A stretch of 64,000 nucleotides of DNA from Whitmania pigra (GCA_021613335.1 JAJTWR010000448.1:257501-321500), one strand, 5' to 3'; shown: positions 9,784-22,536, numbered from the stretch's first letter. Notes: a model not told the origin generated them from the sequence alone. Numbers and translations are program-made.

Positions 9784-12700
9784 CACTTTTTCAAATGATC
9801 CAAATCCGGTGAGTTTTTTTTATTGGGGGAAGGGGGGGAGTATAGTAACAATGAGTGAAAGGATGAGCCTTCTATTAAAACATTAGTATTAATAATGTCA
9901 AGCACATTTTCATTCTGAAACATTTATATGACAAATTATTTTTCAATTAAATGAATCATTCAAATATTTGATATACTTTATAAGGATTTTTCAAAAAAAT
10001 TTCAAATTCTCTAAATATTTATTTGAGTTTACTTTTAGTTGCTCGTCCGCTGTTTTTGAAAATAAATCGCGTTTTGTTCTGAACTACGAAGCAGGTCACG
10101 AGGTAAAGTATAAAGCATATTTTAAATTCTATAATAATATAAGAATAATAGTAATAATAAATAGAACTATAAAAATGTCGTTATTTCGAGATCCGGCTGT
10201 GGAACCTACAGAATCCGTTAAAGATATCAATTCAGTAATTGATTTAGGTGCTATACAACCTCGAGGAATAGCCTTTCCAACTACAAGTATACTTGTTGGA
10301 AATAAACTGAAATCATTAAAATTTCAACAATCTTGGTATGATGGGAGAGAATGGTTGGAGTACAGCATTTCTAAAGATGAAGCTCATTGCTTTTTTTGTC
10401 GTCTTTTCAAACCAAAAAACTTAGCTAATAACAAATACGATCAGTTTGTTGTTACCAACAAAGGTTGGAAAAAAATTACAGGTAAAGATGGCAAGATTTC
10501 AAGACACGAATCCAGCAAAGCTCATCTTTCTGCTGCTGAAAATTATCGGCATAGAATTGCTGCAACTAACAGAAACTCATCGGTAGCTGCTAAATTGTCA
10601 AAAGCATTTTATGATCAGCAACAAAAAGAAATAGAAGAAAAAGCCAAAAATCGAAAAGTTCTCATTATAATTTTAGATATTATCAAATTTTTATCTAAGC
10701 AAAATTTAGCGTTCAGAGGCCATGATGAAAATTTTACATCTGATAATCGTGGGAACTTTTTAGAACTAGTAGAAATTTTAGGGAATTATTCACCGATACT
10801 TCGAGACTGGTTAGATAATCATCCCTAAAATGTTTCTTGGCTTAGTCCAGACATTCAAAACGAATTAATTGAACTTACCACTGATGAAGTTTTAAAAGAA
10901 ATTTCAAAACAAGCTCAAGGGAGACTGATCAGTATTATGTGTGATGAAGTGAGCGATCGATCCAACAACGAACTTATGAGTATCGTCATTAGATATGTCA
11001 CTGATTCAGCCGAAATCAAAGAAAGCTTGATAGCCATAACCCAGGTGAAAAATACTTCTGCTAAAAGTTTAGTTGAAATAATATTGCAGCAGCTCAAACG
11101 TTTGAATCTTTCAATTCATAATATAATTGGACAGTGTTATGATGGAGCATCAAATATGTCGGGTATTTACAACGGCGTACAAGCTCAATTGAAAGAACTA
11201 TCAGATAGAAAACCAGTGTTTATTCATTGTTGGGCTCATGTTTTGAATTTAGTTTTACAGGATGTCTGTAAATTAACAAAAAACTGCAATAAAGTATTTG
11301 ATTTGCTGCAGAAAGTTTTTGTTATTGTAGAGGGTTCGCCAAAGCGTCATGATGAATACATGAATGCCATCAGAGGTTTACATTTGGAAAATGGTTTACT
11401 TGCATTGCAGTCATTATCTGGAACCAGATGGTCAGCAAGATGTATAAATTTGCGAATTGTTCACAGATGTTTGCCAGCAATTATTGAATGTTTGGGACAT
11501 CGCAGTGATTCAGATTCAGCTGGCTTACTCAAAGCAATTAAAGAACCGGTTTTCATTTTTGGGCTAGAATTTTTGGTTCAAGTGTTTATGTTGGTAAACG
11601 CATCGTCGCAGGCTCTGCAAAATAAAGATATTGACCTTGCGGCAGCTGCAAGATCTATAGATGAATTAAAAGCTGGATTGAATAGCATGGATTGTGAAGA
11701 AGAATTCGATCTACTTTTTGAAAAATCAAAAATTTATTATGGTAAACTGGGAATCAATGAGGGGTATACAAATAATAAAAGAGCACGTAAAGTTCCTGCA
11801 GCTCTTCAAAAATGTGTAATGGACCAGTTTCTGACCAAACCTGTTTCAGATAACATAATACATTCCTCTGACAGTAACCTCAGTTTCGTAGATCAATTTA
11901 AAGTTCAAATGCGTGTTGATTTTTTCAGACCAGTCTTAGACTGCATTAAATCCTCTTTTGAATCCAGATTCAATACAGACTGTGTTAAATTAATTCAATA
12001 TATTCCATCTGTTTTGCCAAAATCGTAGAGCGAAGAAGGCATCCGAAATTTGGCTAACTTGGCTAGAATTGATGATGATTTATGTGTTATTGAATCTAAA
12101 TTGGTGATGAAGTGTGAAAATTATCGTTTATTAGAATCTTTATCAGGCTTAGCTCAATCAATGGTGAGTCATGCACACGACAAAGTTTACAAATGTTACT
12201 ACCAATTAATAGTTTTTTTGATGGCTTTGCCAGTTACTTCCGCAACGTGCGAAAGATCACATAGCAAAGTAGATATAATCAAATCTGCCTTAAGATCGTC
12301 AATGACATCAGAAAAATTAGAACAACTTGTCTTATTGTCATGTGAGAAAACTATGATATAATGAACGCCATCAATTTATCAGTTGTTGTTGACAGTTTTG
12401 CGTCAAAACCAAGAGGTCTTCCCATTTAAATACGCAATTTACCTAGATTTTCATTTATTAGTGTAATTTTTATATAATGTGATCGTAATTAAAAAAGAAC
12501 ATTTTTATCTGTATAATGACATAATGATATATATATAACCTTTTTTAAATAAAATTTGAACCTCATTTTGTGTTAATTTGAAAAAAGTTTTTACGGGAGT
12601 TTGTTTCTTATTTTTCTGCATTATATATTAAAAAACACAGTTCTTCAAAAATAGCTGATATCATCATACGCTCCATCTACCATTATAAAATTTAACCACT

Positions 12701-12869
12701 TTCAGCATTGTAAACGCTAATATCCGTTAAAATTTTAGCTATATTTAATATGCACTTGTATTATATGAGAATGGTCATATCCCCAAACAATCGGTTTAAG
12801 TTCACCCTTGCGTAGTAAATTTTATGAAAAATTGGACCCCCCTGTCAAGAAAAGTCAGCTACGCCCCTG
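9784..12869 (+). mobile_element. hAT transposon, nearly full length
   Basis: Contains the transposase frame at 10175-12361. The right end reads GTCAGCTACGCCCCTG (12854-12869), a typical hAT terminus when read inward as CAGGGGCGTAGCTGAC. The next 8 bases, CATAACTA (12870-12877), also occur at 9776-9783, giving a plausible 8-bp target-site duplication. The left end (CACTTTTTCAAATG) does not resemble the right terminus beyond CA, so the left boundary is inferred from the duplication only. Confidence 0.65.
10175..12361 (+). pseudogene. hAT transposase (TTF-type zinc finger, DUF4371-like), two in-frame stops
   Basis: One frame runs from an ATG in AAAAATGTCG (10175) to a TAA at 12359-12361, about 728 codons. 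It is interrupted only by TAA at 10826-10828 and TAG at 12026-12028; the frame is the same throughout. Order of domains: a TTF-type finger (W..GREWLEYS, HCFFCRLF, then HESSKAH), an RNase H-like core (IMCDEVSDRSN, GQCYDGASNMSG, FIHCWAHVLNLVL) and the C-terminal dimerisation block (ALPVTSATCERSHSKVDIIK). The protein would cut and paste the element. Only two point nonsense changes in over 2 kb indicate recent inactivation. It resembles the THAP0/52-kDa-repressor-like and ZMYM-like hAT group. Confidence 0.9.
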
Positions 12870-12877
12870 CATAACTA

Positions 12878-13447
12878 CGCTTGAGATTCTAGTTAACTTT
12901 ATTTTGATGATTTCTTATTTTCTGTTTAATTTTTAAAATGTTTAAAGGAAGACGTCAATAATCGTAATGTCTTATTAATCTCCAGTTATATTCTGGGGAT
13001 CGGCTTCAAAAGATCGACATTTTGCTAACAAAAAGTTAAAATTGTTAATTAACTAAACATAATTGCAATTGTTTTTATAAACACATTTCTTTCAGTACAC
13101 CATATTTCAGACATTTTTGTTAGCTTTGAGATTATCCCCATATCCAAAAATACATCAATATATCAACAACCGGCCACATTTGTTTATTTACATTTTATTA
13201 CCCGGCTGCCCATACTTGCTTGTTGTTATTTATATTTACATCACCCAGCGGACGTCCGATAGCTTCACTCTTGTGGTCACTTGCCATGGATTGTAATTCG
13301 CTTAAATAAAATTGTCGTTCTTACTGTTCTTTGACTTTAGCTGGATCCTCTTCCATTTTTAGACTCCTCTTCTGCTCTGAATTTGCCTAAAAATACACAT
13401 TACATTATTTTATAGAAGCACTTGTTTTTTTGCGCAATCAGAACATA
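12878..13447. other. no gene seen
   Basis: AT-rich. The phrase GACGTCCGATAGCTTCAC near 13250 recurs in inverted orientation near 6620 beside the satellite, so a small dispersed repeat is probably present. Confidence 0.3.
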
Positions 13448-14149
13448 GGTAAAACCGTCCGAGCTGCACACAGCTTTAATGAGATGAAAAATAAGGGAGA
13501 TAGCTCCACCCCATAAACAAAATTAGCTCCACCTAAAGTAATTAAAATTGATTAAAAGTAAGTGTTTCCCAATACATATTGATAATATAGTACTTTAAAA
13601 ATAATATTAAGTTATTTAAAAAATAGCATTAATAACGCCAATAAATAAATACATTTTAAATGTCACAAATGTTTGCAAATCTATGTTAAAGGTTTTGAGG
13701 TTTATCAAGATGTCTCAAGATGTCTCTATGAATGTTGGGAATACTGTTGCTCGAAATTATTCAATTTAAACAAGAAACCTAACTACAGCCTCACTGCATA
13801 TCCGCGTTATTATTCATTACGCATCTTTGGAAAGGATGCTCCAAAAATAACATTTAGCTTTATTTGTTATAAGTGACTCGGTAATCGTAATGAATCGTTC
13901 AGTAGTTCATTCGGTCATCGCATAGTACACACATTGCTACAGCCCAACAATCATTGGATTCTCTCATCACTCCAGTGGTCAGCTTTCTCAACTCTCTTCG
14001 GCCCCTCGATTGCTCAGTTTACTGAGTTTCTTAATTAAAATACTTTCTGTTGCGTATCAGTAATTTACACAATTATTGACGATCCAAATATTTCATCTCG
14101 AAGCCACTTCACCTGTCGAAAGAACTTTTGAGTGCTCCACAACACAGTT

Positions 14150-15085
14150 AGAGAACAATTAACGAAATTATTTCTACAATTATTTTATTTGATAAACAAA
14201 AACTCTTCACCCTGTGAGAAGAGTCTTAATAATTGGATGAAATTCGTAGTAACAATAATATTGCCATGTGCATATCGTCAGAAAGAATGTGTTTTCGTTG
14301 TCCCTTGAAGTCCTAAAGAGATGAGTCTTCAGGTGACGCTTGAAGAGCTCCAGAGATGGGTGGGCTCTTACGAGGGGAGGCATAAGAGAAGCCTCTGTTG
14401 ACTATTGATGACCTATTGATTGGTTGAAGATGAATGGTGGATGATCATGTGTTTGGCGGCGATCTATAAAGTGATGGAGTTAAAGTGGGCTGGATGTCAC
14501 TAAAGTGTGATGTGTCGAGACGGCGATTTTGAAGGTGATACGATATGAATCGGCAACCAGTGCAATTGTTTCAGGCAGGAGTTGAGACAGGCTATGTTCA
14601 AGGGCAGAAGTGCTGATGGAAAGTAGCGAACGTATGTGCCCAGGTGATTGCAGGAAGATGCGAATCGAAAATAACACCTAGGGTTGTAGAAGAAGGAAAA
14701 AGGGTTCCAGCGACGTTTGTGAAAAGAAAGAGGACGCGACAGAGTTTTGAGGAGAGCGGGTTTGTCAATGAATTTCGGATATCTGCGGATTCAGTTTAAG
14801 AAAGTTAACGATATGCCAATCATTGATGATATCGGTGCAGTTCCGCAAAATACTAAACGATTGAATTTGCTGAAGACCTGACTAGTGACCAAACTGCTTA
14901 TGATGGTCATTATTAGGCTATTAAAAAAATAAAAATAAAAGTATGATAAAAATAAAAAAATGAGTTTTATTTTATAATAATCATCATCACCTAACTTATT
15001 ATTACACTTGAGAACAATTAACAAAATTATTTCTACAATTGTTTCCTTTTTATAGATAAATACTCAAAACCCCAACCCGTGAGAA
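14150..15085 (-). mobile_element. L2/CR1-like LINE fragment between two ~75-bp direct repeats
   Basis: On the minus strand, 14800-14370 gives LGVIFDSHLP and, after a frameshift, LHWLPI and YRITFKIAV, the block following the RT domain in L2/CR1-type LINEs. The segment is flanked by direct repeats starting GAGAACAATTAAC at about 14150-14221 and 15010-15085. The repeats may be a local duplication rather than target duplications, since they are much longer than usual. Confidence 0.5.
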
Positions 15086-15189
15086 TTTGGCTGTTTCACT
15101 TCAAAGTGGGAAGTCGGCGTTTTCACTTCAAAGTCGGCCGATTAGTTTTGAGGATCGAGATAACCGATGAGGGGCTATCGCCTTTGATT

Positions 15190-15660
15190 GATTTATTTAT
15201 TTATTTGGTTAAGGTCCGTTGCATAACTAAGATGTTAATTAGTTTTAGTTATGTAAAAGAAACGATATGTATTATTATAATAATAGAATCATATTAATAA
15301 TGAAACAAATAAATTTTGATTAAAGATTCTGTTAAGTGACTCCGATTTTTGCAGATCCATATGTAAATAATGTCCATAATCGCCGGATTGCTAAGCATGG
15401 ATTCATCTTAGAGTTGTTTTGAATCTAATTTCTTTCCTCAGGGCAGACTGTGCCGGACATTTCATCTTCCTGAGGGCACACCTGATGTTTTTTTAAAAAA
15501 AAAAAAAAAGAGAAACAGATGTTGATTCAGAGCATATTTTTCAACTCAGAATCTGGAAATTAGAACCTCCTTCCTTCTTGAGGCACATTGGAATTTGTTC
15601 TTTGTTGACACAAGCTTCTGTGGTTGAGAACTTGTGGAGGTGAGCTAAAGACAAGTTTAA
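15190..15660 (-). mobile_element. 3' end of the RNase H LINE, copy 1
   Basis: Homologous to 60031-60480 in the same order. The 3' tail (tandem TAAA, then CTTAGTTATGCAACGGAC read on the minus strand) lies at 15190-15235. Further in are a segment reading GGATTGCTAAGCATGGATTC, then CTTTCCTCAGGGCAGACTG and TCTTCCTGAGGGCAC. The copy is 5'-truncated and interrupted by a run of A (15496-15509). Confidence 0.75.
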
Positions 15661-16241
15661 GAGGATGTGTGGCATCACAGACATTCATATAGAATCATAA
15701 CTGGATCAATTCCTTTGGCATAGCCTTGGGAACAGGTACTCCTGTTTCCAGACCTGGAACTTATCCGGGAATACTATCCCGTCTGAAGAAATATTGTCTT
15801 GTGGGTCCCAAAACAGCCTTTTTCAGTGCTACCCAATAAGCTCAAGCATGAAAATGTGCCGCTCAAAACCGTAGTTTTATCGCGCAAACTGATAAGAAAT
15901 TAGAGAACATTGGTCGCATATCATTTCATCATAAACTATTAGAATTGCAAATATTGCTACTACTAAGTACTGATGAAAATGTTTTTCCCAATCACTTTAT
16001 AATAGATAATCGTGCTATATTTTTATATTCTTCAAAATAATGTACATTTGTGAAAAACTTCTACTCATATCAAATTTTTAAAATTTAGTAGAGACACCTC
16101 GCGACATATCGGTAAACCTTTAATTAAATATATATTTACTTTTAATCATTATAGGCGGAGCTAGTTTTGTTTATGGGGTGGAGCTATGTCTCATTTTTCA
16201 TCTCATTAAGGCTGTGTGCAGCTCGGACGGTTTTACCCATA

Positions 16242-17060
16242 AACAATATTTCCAAATAAAAAGTTGATCTACAAATAGTTGTCTCTAAGCACATCAATTT
16301 AGAAATCTTTGAGCACAATACATAATTCATAACAATTTAATAATTATTTAAATGTAAAAAAATTGTTTTTTAATGATTTTATTAAAACATATCTATATTA
16401 AATTAAAATGTTCTTTTTTGTCATATTATCATTTTAGTAAAATTAAAAGTTCAAAATTAAATCCATCATGGAAACAATCAAATTTTACGTAATTTAAGAA
16501 ATATTAAATGTAGAAGTTAATAAGAGATTTGTTCGTTTAATTCTCGACTCAAAAATAGAGTTCTTGAGAACTTTATTGGTCTCTGTTTTCTTCATAAGGA
16601 TTACATTGCTGAGTTTTTTGGGAAGGTTAACTTCAACCCTGATTCTTTTAATGCCTAAATAAGAGACCTTAACTTCTCAACTAATTAGCTATTAATTAAA
16701 TAGACGGTTAAACAATAGCCAACTTCATAGATTTTAGATCACTTTTGGAAGGCAGAGCCAAGTACTATCTTCATCCTCTTTCTATAAATTGGATAGTGAA
16801 AGATTTTTTTAAAATTCTTTTATTCTTTCAATAAAATATTTAAAAGAATTTTCGAATGGTAAACTAACGACTTTTTGAAGCTTGGAGAACAGTTTTTTCA
16901 TTAGGATCTTCAATCGATGCTTCACTAGTATCGTCACAGTTTTGAAAATAAAAAATATAGCGACACGTTACAAAGAAAGAATAAGTGAAACTCAAGTCAC
17001 ATCTTCACAGTTGACCATTGGACGTCATTTGGGGTTGGTGGCAGGGAGATGGGGGAGGCA
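16242..17060. other. no gene seen
   Basis: AT-rich, without a convincing frame or repeat structure. Confidence 0.4.
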
Positions 17061-17067
17061 CGGGGAA

Positions 17068-17328
17068 ATTTATAATCATCGATTTCACCTGGTGAAATGC
17101 GGGGCGGAATATATCATTAAAATTGTAATTAAAAAACTGCTGATTCATCATCAATGCTTCAACAATAACATTTTTAAACATCGGAGGAGGGGAGGGCAAT
17201 CATTGGAGCAATTTATAATCATCGATTTCACCTGGTGAAATGCGAGACGGAATATATCATTAAAATTGCTGATTCATAATCAATCAATACGAAGTTTCAA
17301 CAATACCTTTTTTAAACATCGGAGGAGC
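17068..17328. repeat. two-copy tandem repeat, ~144-bp unit
   Basis: The order ATTTATAATCATCGATTTCA, CCTGGTGAAATGCG, GGAATATATCATTAAAATTG, CTGATTCAT, TTTTTTAAACATCGGAGGAG occurs twice, at about 17068-17187 and 17212-17328. The second copy lacks about 15 bp. Confidence 0.85.
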
Positions 17329-17334
17329 CACATT

Positions 17335-17350
17335 ATCATCATCGTCATCG

Positions 17351-17381
<31 letters not shown>

Positions 17382-17397
17382 CAATCGCAATATGTTA
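17335..17397. repeat. ATC/GTC trinucleotide microsatellite
   Basis: A run of CATCAT and CGTCATC units. On the minus strand it translates to methionine-rich spurious peptides. Confidence 0.95.
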
Positions 17398-17744
17398 TCG
17401 TAACTCAGAGGAGTAGAAAAATCTATCCAGTTACAGTGTATAACACAATTTCTGAAAATGAGAAAGGGAAGGAAGAAAGACGAATATTCTAGATTGAGGG
17501 CTGCCCAAGAGCTCAACAGTTCCATACAGGTTATATCTTATTATTTCCTGAAGACTATGGAATCCAACAATTTTCGGGATGAGAGAAAAAACTGTTTGCC
17601 AAACGTGAAAGGCTGCAGATGAGGAGAGCATCATCAGGTAACGTTGCTAACAATACAGAAGGATGCACCAGCAGAAAGTGTTCTGTTATCAGTTTTATTG
17701 GCATGACCTCACAAAAGAGTAAGAATCATTTTTAACAGGCAGAA

Positions 17745-18015
17745 ATTTCAAATGATGGACTCACTGATCTAGCCTTTTTGCAAGGAAAGAAAGATTCAGA
17801 AGCTTATATTAGAGTATTGAAAATAATCTCCAACCTTTTGCTAAGTGGACATATGAGTGTAATTGCATATTCCAGCAGGATAATGCTCAAATCTATACTT
17901 CCAAAGTGACAAAGATTTTTCCAAGACAGAAAAATGAAGGTTTTCAGTTGAAAAGTTTGTTCTCCTGACTTCATTACAATTGAAAATGCCTGGAATAAGT
18001 TGGAAACAAACCTTT
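17745..18015 (+). mobile_element. Tc1/mariner transposase fragment
   Basis: Reading-frame pieces GLTDLAFLQGKKDSEAYI and then FQQDNAQIYTSKVTK match the region around the second catalytic Asp of Tc1 transposases (QQDNAPxH motif), here with H changed to Y. Stops and frameshifts follow. No terminal repeats are visible. Confidence 0.7.
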
Positions 18016-18670
18016 AAATAAGTTTTTGTATCAAATTATTGATGTTATTATCGACTTTTTTGGGAAGTTTTAATAAATTTGAAATTTAATTTGAAACAAC
18101 TTTGGAAGCACTATTTACATAACATACTAAATAAATAACTAGTTTCATGTGTTTGCAAGTCTTTTTAAATAGGCTTGAGAGGTAAAAGGCAAAAATTATT
18201 ATTCAGTTAATTTTATTACAGCAAGGAACTCAAAAACAAACGTAGGTGTTTTCCACCCTTCCATGAATACCAAGACCGAATGTGATTAATACAAATCCAA
18301 TTTCAAGGCTCGAGTTCAGTCAAGACAAATAAGTCATGTGTTATCAGCAGAGTTGATGAATCTTCTACTTCTGATGGAGATCGAGGAGCACCTTCCTTCA
18401 GTTCTGATTCCAGAAGGGATTGAATATGTAAGAAGGAAGTCCTATGCTCAAGTTTGGGTCTTTGACTGTCTCTTTCGAAATTCAGTTCTTTAAAGTTTCA
18501 CCAAAGCAATTTAAAATTACAAATGGTGGACCAGATTACATAAATGTTCTTGCTGTGTACAGTGATCACATAATTAAATCAATTACAAGTGATAATGATT
18601 TAAAAGACAGAAAATGTTGACAGACCTTTACCAAAAAAAAATGGACCATGGTGGGGTTCCATATATGTAT
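18016..18670. other. no gene seen
   Basis: Mixed AT-rich sequence. Nothing recognisable on either strand. Confidence 0.35.
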
Positions 18671-18671
18671 A

Positions 18672-19935
18672 ATAGTATAAGTTGATAAATCACCATCACC
18701 ATAATAATAAATAAACGATAGATACAACTGAATCAGTTGATAAATCCACATAACCATAATAATAATTAAACGATAGACACAACTGCATCAGTTGATCAAT
18801 CACCATAACAATAATAATAAACGATAGATACAACTGCATCAGTTGATAAATCCACATAATCATAATAATAAATAAACGATAGATACAACTGTATTAGTTG
18901 ATAAATCACCATCACCATAATAATAAATAAACGATAGATACAACTGCATCAGTTGATCGATCACCATAACAATAATAATAATTAAACGATAGACACAACT
19001 GCATCAGTTGATAAATCCACATAATCATAATAATAAATAAACGATAGATACAACTGCATCAGTTGATCGATCACCATAACAATAATAATAATTAAACGAT
19101 AGACACAACTGCATTAGTTGATAAATCACCATCACCATAATAATAAATAAACGATAGATACAACTGCATCAGTTGATCGATCACCATAACAATAATAATA
19201 ATTAAACGATAGACACAACTGCATCAGTTGATAAATCCACATAATCATAATAATAAATAAACGATAGACACAACTGCATCAGTTGATAAATCCACATAAT
19301 CATAATAATAAATAAACGATAGACACAACTGCATCAGTTGATAAATCACCATCACCATAATAATAAATAAACGATAGATACAACTGCATCAGTTGATCGA
19401 TCACCATAACAATAATAATAATTAAACGATAGACACAACTGCATCAGTTGATAAATCCACATAATCATAATAATAAATAAACGATAGATACAACTGTATT
19501 AGTTGATAAATCACCATCACCATAATAATAATTAAACGATAGATACAACTGTATTAGTTGATCGATCACCATAACAATAATAATTAAACGATAGATACAA
19601 CTGCATCAGTTGATAAATCCACATAATCATAATAATAAATAAACGATAGACACAACTGCATTAGTTGATAAATCACCATAACAATAATAATAATTAAACG
19701 ATAGACACACTGCATCAGTTGATAAATCCACATAATCTTAATAATAAATAAACGATAGACACAACTGCATTAGTTGATAAATCACGAAAGCAATAATAAT
19801 AAATAAACGTTAGACACAACTGCATCAGTTGATAAATCACCATAACAATAATAATAATTAAACGATAGACACAACTGCATCAGTTGATAAATCCACATAA
19901 TCATAATAATAAATAAACGATAGACGCAACGGTTT
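18672..19935. repeat. minisatellite, about 23 units of 52-57 bp
   Basis: Each unit contains AAACGATAGAYACAACTG, a short spacer and CAGTTGAT. CAACTG and CAGTTG are inverted repeats three bases apart, so every unit can form a small hairpin. The variable half comes in three types: A (CACCATCACCATAATAATAA), B (CCACATAATCATAATAATAA) and C (CACCATAACAATAATAATAA). They partly follow an A-C-B order, a weak higher-order repeat. A single type-A unit occurs at 62675-62735 inside another element. Confidence 0.95.
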
Positions 19936-21012
19936 AAGTATTGTTCTTAGCTAAATAAATAAAATTGTTCAAAAAAATGAGCTCAATCATTGAGTCTCAA
20001 AAATAAGTCGCAATTTATAAAATGTAAATCAATTTTAAAATAAGTTCATTTACCAGAGGAGCAGCTTATGCAAACTGAGAGGGCTCCAGATTTGTACATA
20101 AATTTGCAAAGACATCATATAAACAAATTAAGGAAGAAAGAAATGAATAAGTAATGGAGACACTAAATAAACTCGGCGCGTAGTGTCTAAAGATTGACGA
20201 TATAATAATTCATCCAATATGTTCAATAAATATCCAACAATAATCCAATAATTAGAGAACGGATTGTACGACAGGGTTGAAGATGACGTTCTACATTTAT
20301 ATGTAATAATAATCAAGAAAGAGATTAAAAATTATATTTTTTGAACGTTATTGTTAATAAAAATGTGGACCGAAGAATTTACAAAAAAATGGATTACGAA
20401 GTAACTCAGGAAATCTTAGTAAATCTTAGTACATCTGCTGGCAGAGTAAATACCAAATTTGACAATCGGTAAACAAAATCACAACAAGAATTAGAAAATA
20501 AAATGACTCTTGTATTCATAAACATAAATTTTAAGTTTGTAAAAAAATGCATGACCTAAACAAAACAACTTGTAATTTGTCTATTGTGTATTTGGAATAT
20601 TTCCAGCAAAAAAATTAATTAATAAAAATTATTCAAGTAGATATGAAGGAATGTTAAATACTAAATAATACATAATTTTGTCTTAATCGAGAATAATAAA
20701 GGAAGTCACAATAGCCTGTTACTGAGTAAAATATTAAATAAAGAAGCAGGTCCTGTAAATCAAAGACACGAAAGTGAGACATTGCAATTATTTTTAACGA
20801 TTTTGGCTTCTATTAAAAAATTATATCTGAGCCGTAATGAAGGCTCACATCCTATGACTCCCAAGGTTCCTCAGGAGAACCACAATCCTGAGTATCTCAA
20901 ATAACAATAAACGAGCGTGCAAATATTGGTATTGACAGAAAAAAATGTGATCAGGCGACAACAATGACATAACATAAATGTAATGTTCACAATGTACTCT
21001 TTCAACCGCAAA
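19936..21012. other. downstream flank of the tyrosinase gene, no gene seen
   Basis: AT-rich. On the tyrosinase strand an AATAAA-like signal should lie just below 21013; several A/T runs are present but none is decisive. I see no coding signal here. Confidence 0.35.
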
Positions 21013-22536
21013 CTATTCGCATGTACAAATCCCACGTTTAATTACGGATATTCCGATGGTACAGTGACACTGAGAAACGGGAAAGTTTGGTCTTGCACGA
21101 CCACCTTCCCTTACTTTAGACACACATTGCGACCTTCCTTTGTCGCAGAAAATGAATTCCATGTTTCCATTACTGCAACAATCACTATCATGTTCGCATT
21201 TTATGTCTCCTGGCGCTGTTTCGTATTGCACATCATATGGATTTTCAATGAAGTAATCATTTAGGATGTTGAATGGGAGCATTCTGTGACGGGCTAGCCA
21301 AAAAAATTAAAATCAACTTAAGAAATTCAGAATGCTTCATGTATTTAGCGCTCAATCTTAAGTTAATTGTTATCTTAATTATAATATATTATTAACTATA
21401 TTAGCTCGGATGTTAAATAAATAAATAAAAAGCAATCAGAGAAATATCACATTTTGAGACTCACCTGAATTGAAGACTTTCATTGCTTTACTGATTCCTA
21501 ACTTAACTTCAAAAATGTCTGGATATGAGATTGAATTATTAGAATGTTTCATTATATCAATCCACCTTTGGAACCAGTAATCTACAAAATTGTGGTGCAT
21601 AAAAAATAATGGATCCGAGGGACTGCATAGCAAATAACTCATGTGGCCCCCAACTGCCATGTGGACGACTCCGTGAATGTATTCCAAGTCGGAATTCCAC
21701 GGAGAGCTTATGTTTTCTAGGCTTCTGGCTCGTTCAATCAATTTAACTATGTCATCATTCATGAACAGTGCAGCGTCATCTGTAACCTGCCTTGTGAGGA
21801 ATGGATCTATCTTGCTACAATTAAGTCCTGGCGCCAACCAATTTGCTGCAAAGCCATCCGACACTCGGCCGTTTGCTGTTCCTGCCAGCTCACTTGAAAA
21901 CAGTACCGATTCTTGAGGATTTCCTCCTAATCTTCTTTCAAGTCTTGAGTCCCAATAGGGCATGGAACATTCTGGGCACTTTAAGACATTTCTAGACTCC
22001 GATTCGGTTCTAAAAGAACAACGAAAAACGTTATGTAGGAAAACATTGGCATGAATTTGACGACTTAATAGTCTTGATATTTATATTCATGTGAATGTAA
22101 AGAATACTTACAGAAAAGAATAGTGTCTGTGCCAAGGCAGGAATGCTGGCCCCCCGTGGGCCGCAGGAGAAATATCAGAATTGTGATTTCTCACTAGTAG
22201 ATCATATCTTGACATGGTGTAGCCTGGATCTGTGGTTATCTTTAAGATATTCATAGATCTGTGGTATTTGTTTCTTTCGTCTCTTGATAGACATCGGTAC
22301 TCCTTTCTAGGTTGAGCTCTCATCTCTAAACCCATAAGTCTATTTGTTGACTCCTTATCCGAGATCCTACTAAAATCAATAGAATTTAAAAAATTCTCAT
22401 CGGCCTTTGAACTGTTGAATACTAGAGCAGCTCCAGCTGCTATATCTTCCATTTGCTTCTTTATCATGTTATGAGCTTCCTCTCGGGTAAGTGTACTAGC
22501 CGGAGTTATGCAAATCAGGATTGCTATCAGAAACAT
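21013..22536 (-). CDS. secreted tyrosinase, three exons (22536-22112, 22009-21465, 21293-21013)
   Basis: A type-3 copper oxidase that oxidises phenols to quinones for pigment, cuticle or shell chemistry. Splicing at TTTTCT/GTAAGT, TTTTAG/AACC, AATTCAG/GTGAGT and GGCTAG/CCCG gives a continuous 416-residue protein. Residues 1-17 (MFLIAILICITPASTLT) look like a signal peptide. Copper site A: His118, His127 and His136 within AAHGGPAFLPWHRHY. PYWDS follows at about 159-163. Copper site B: His254 and His258 in HGVVHMAVGGHM, and His281 in DPLFFMHHNFVDYW. All six ligands are present. The last exon ends in a nine-cysteine tail (CEHDSDCC ... CHC ... CTC) resembling the small Cys-rich domains of invertebrate tyrosinases. 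Introns are 102 and 171 bp. No defects are seen. Which paralogue it is cannot be told. Confidence 0.93.

Larger units (their letters stand above)
13448..16237. mobile_element. 2.8-kb element with long inverted termini (GGTAAAACCGT family, copy 1)
   Basis: Left terminus GGTAAAACCGTCCGAGCTGC continues for about 100 bp and is repeated inverted at the right end, up to GGTTTTACC at 16229-16237. The two arms differ at only about one base in ten. Both are flanked by CATA (13444-13447 and 16238-16241), a probable 4-bp target duplication. The interior has no long reading frame and contains other insertions, among them LINE pieces at about 14.37-14.80 and 15.19-15.66 kb. It is therefore an old non-autonomous copy. 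Related termini occur at 28550 and 56504. Confidence 0.7.

Noticed and set aside
17280..17525. methionine-rich protein on the minus strand
   Set aside because: It is only the translation of the ATC microsatellite.
18672..19935. CRISPR array
   Set aside because: Units are contiguous variants of one sequence without unique spacers, and the genome is animal.
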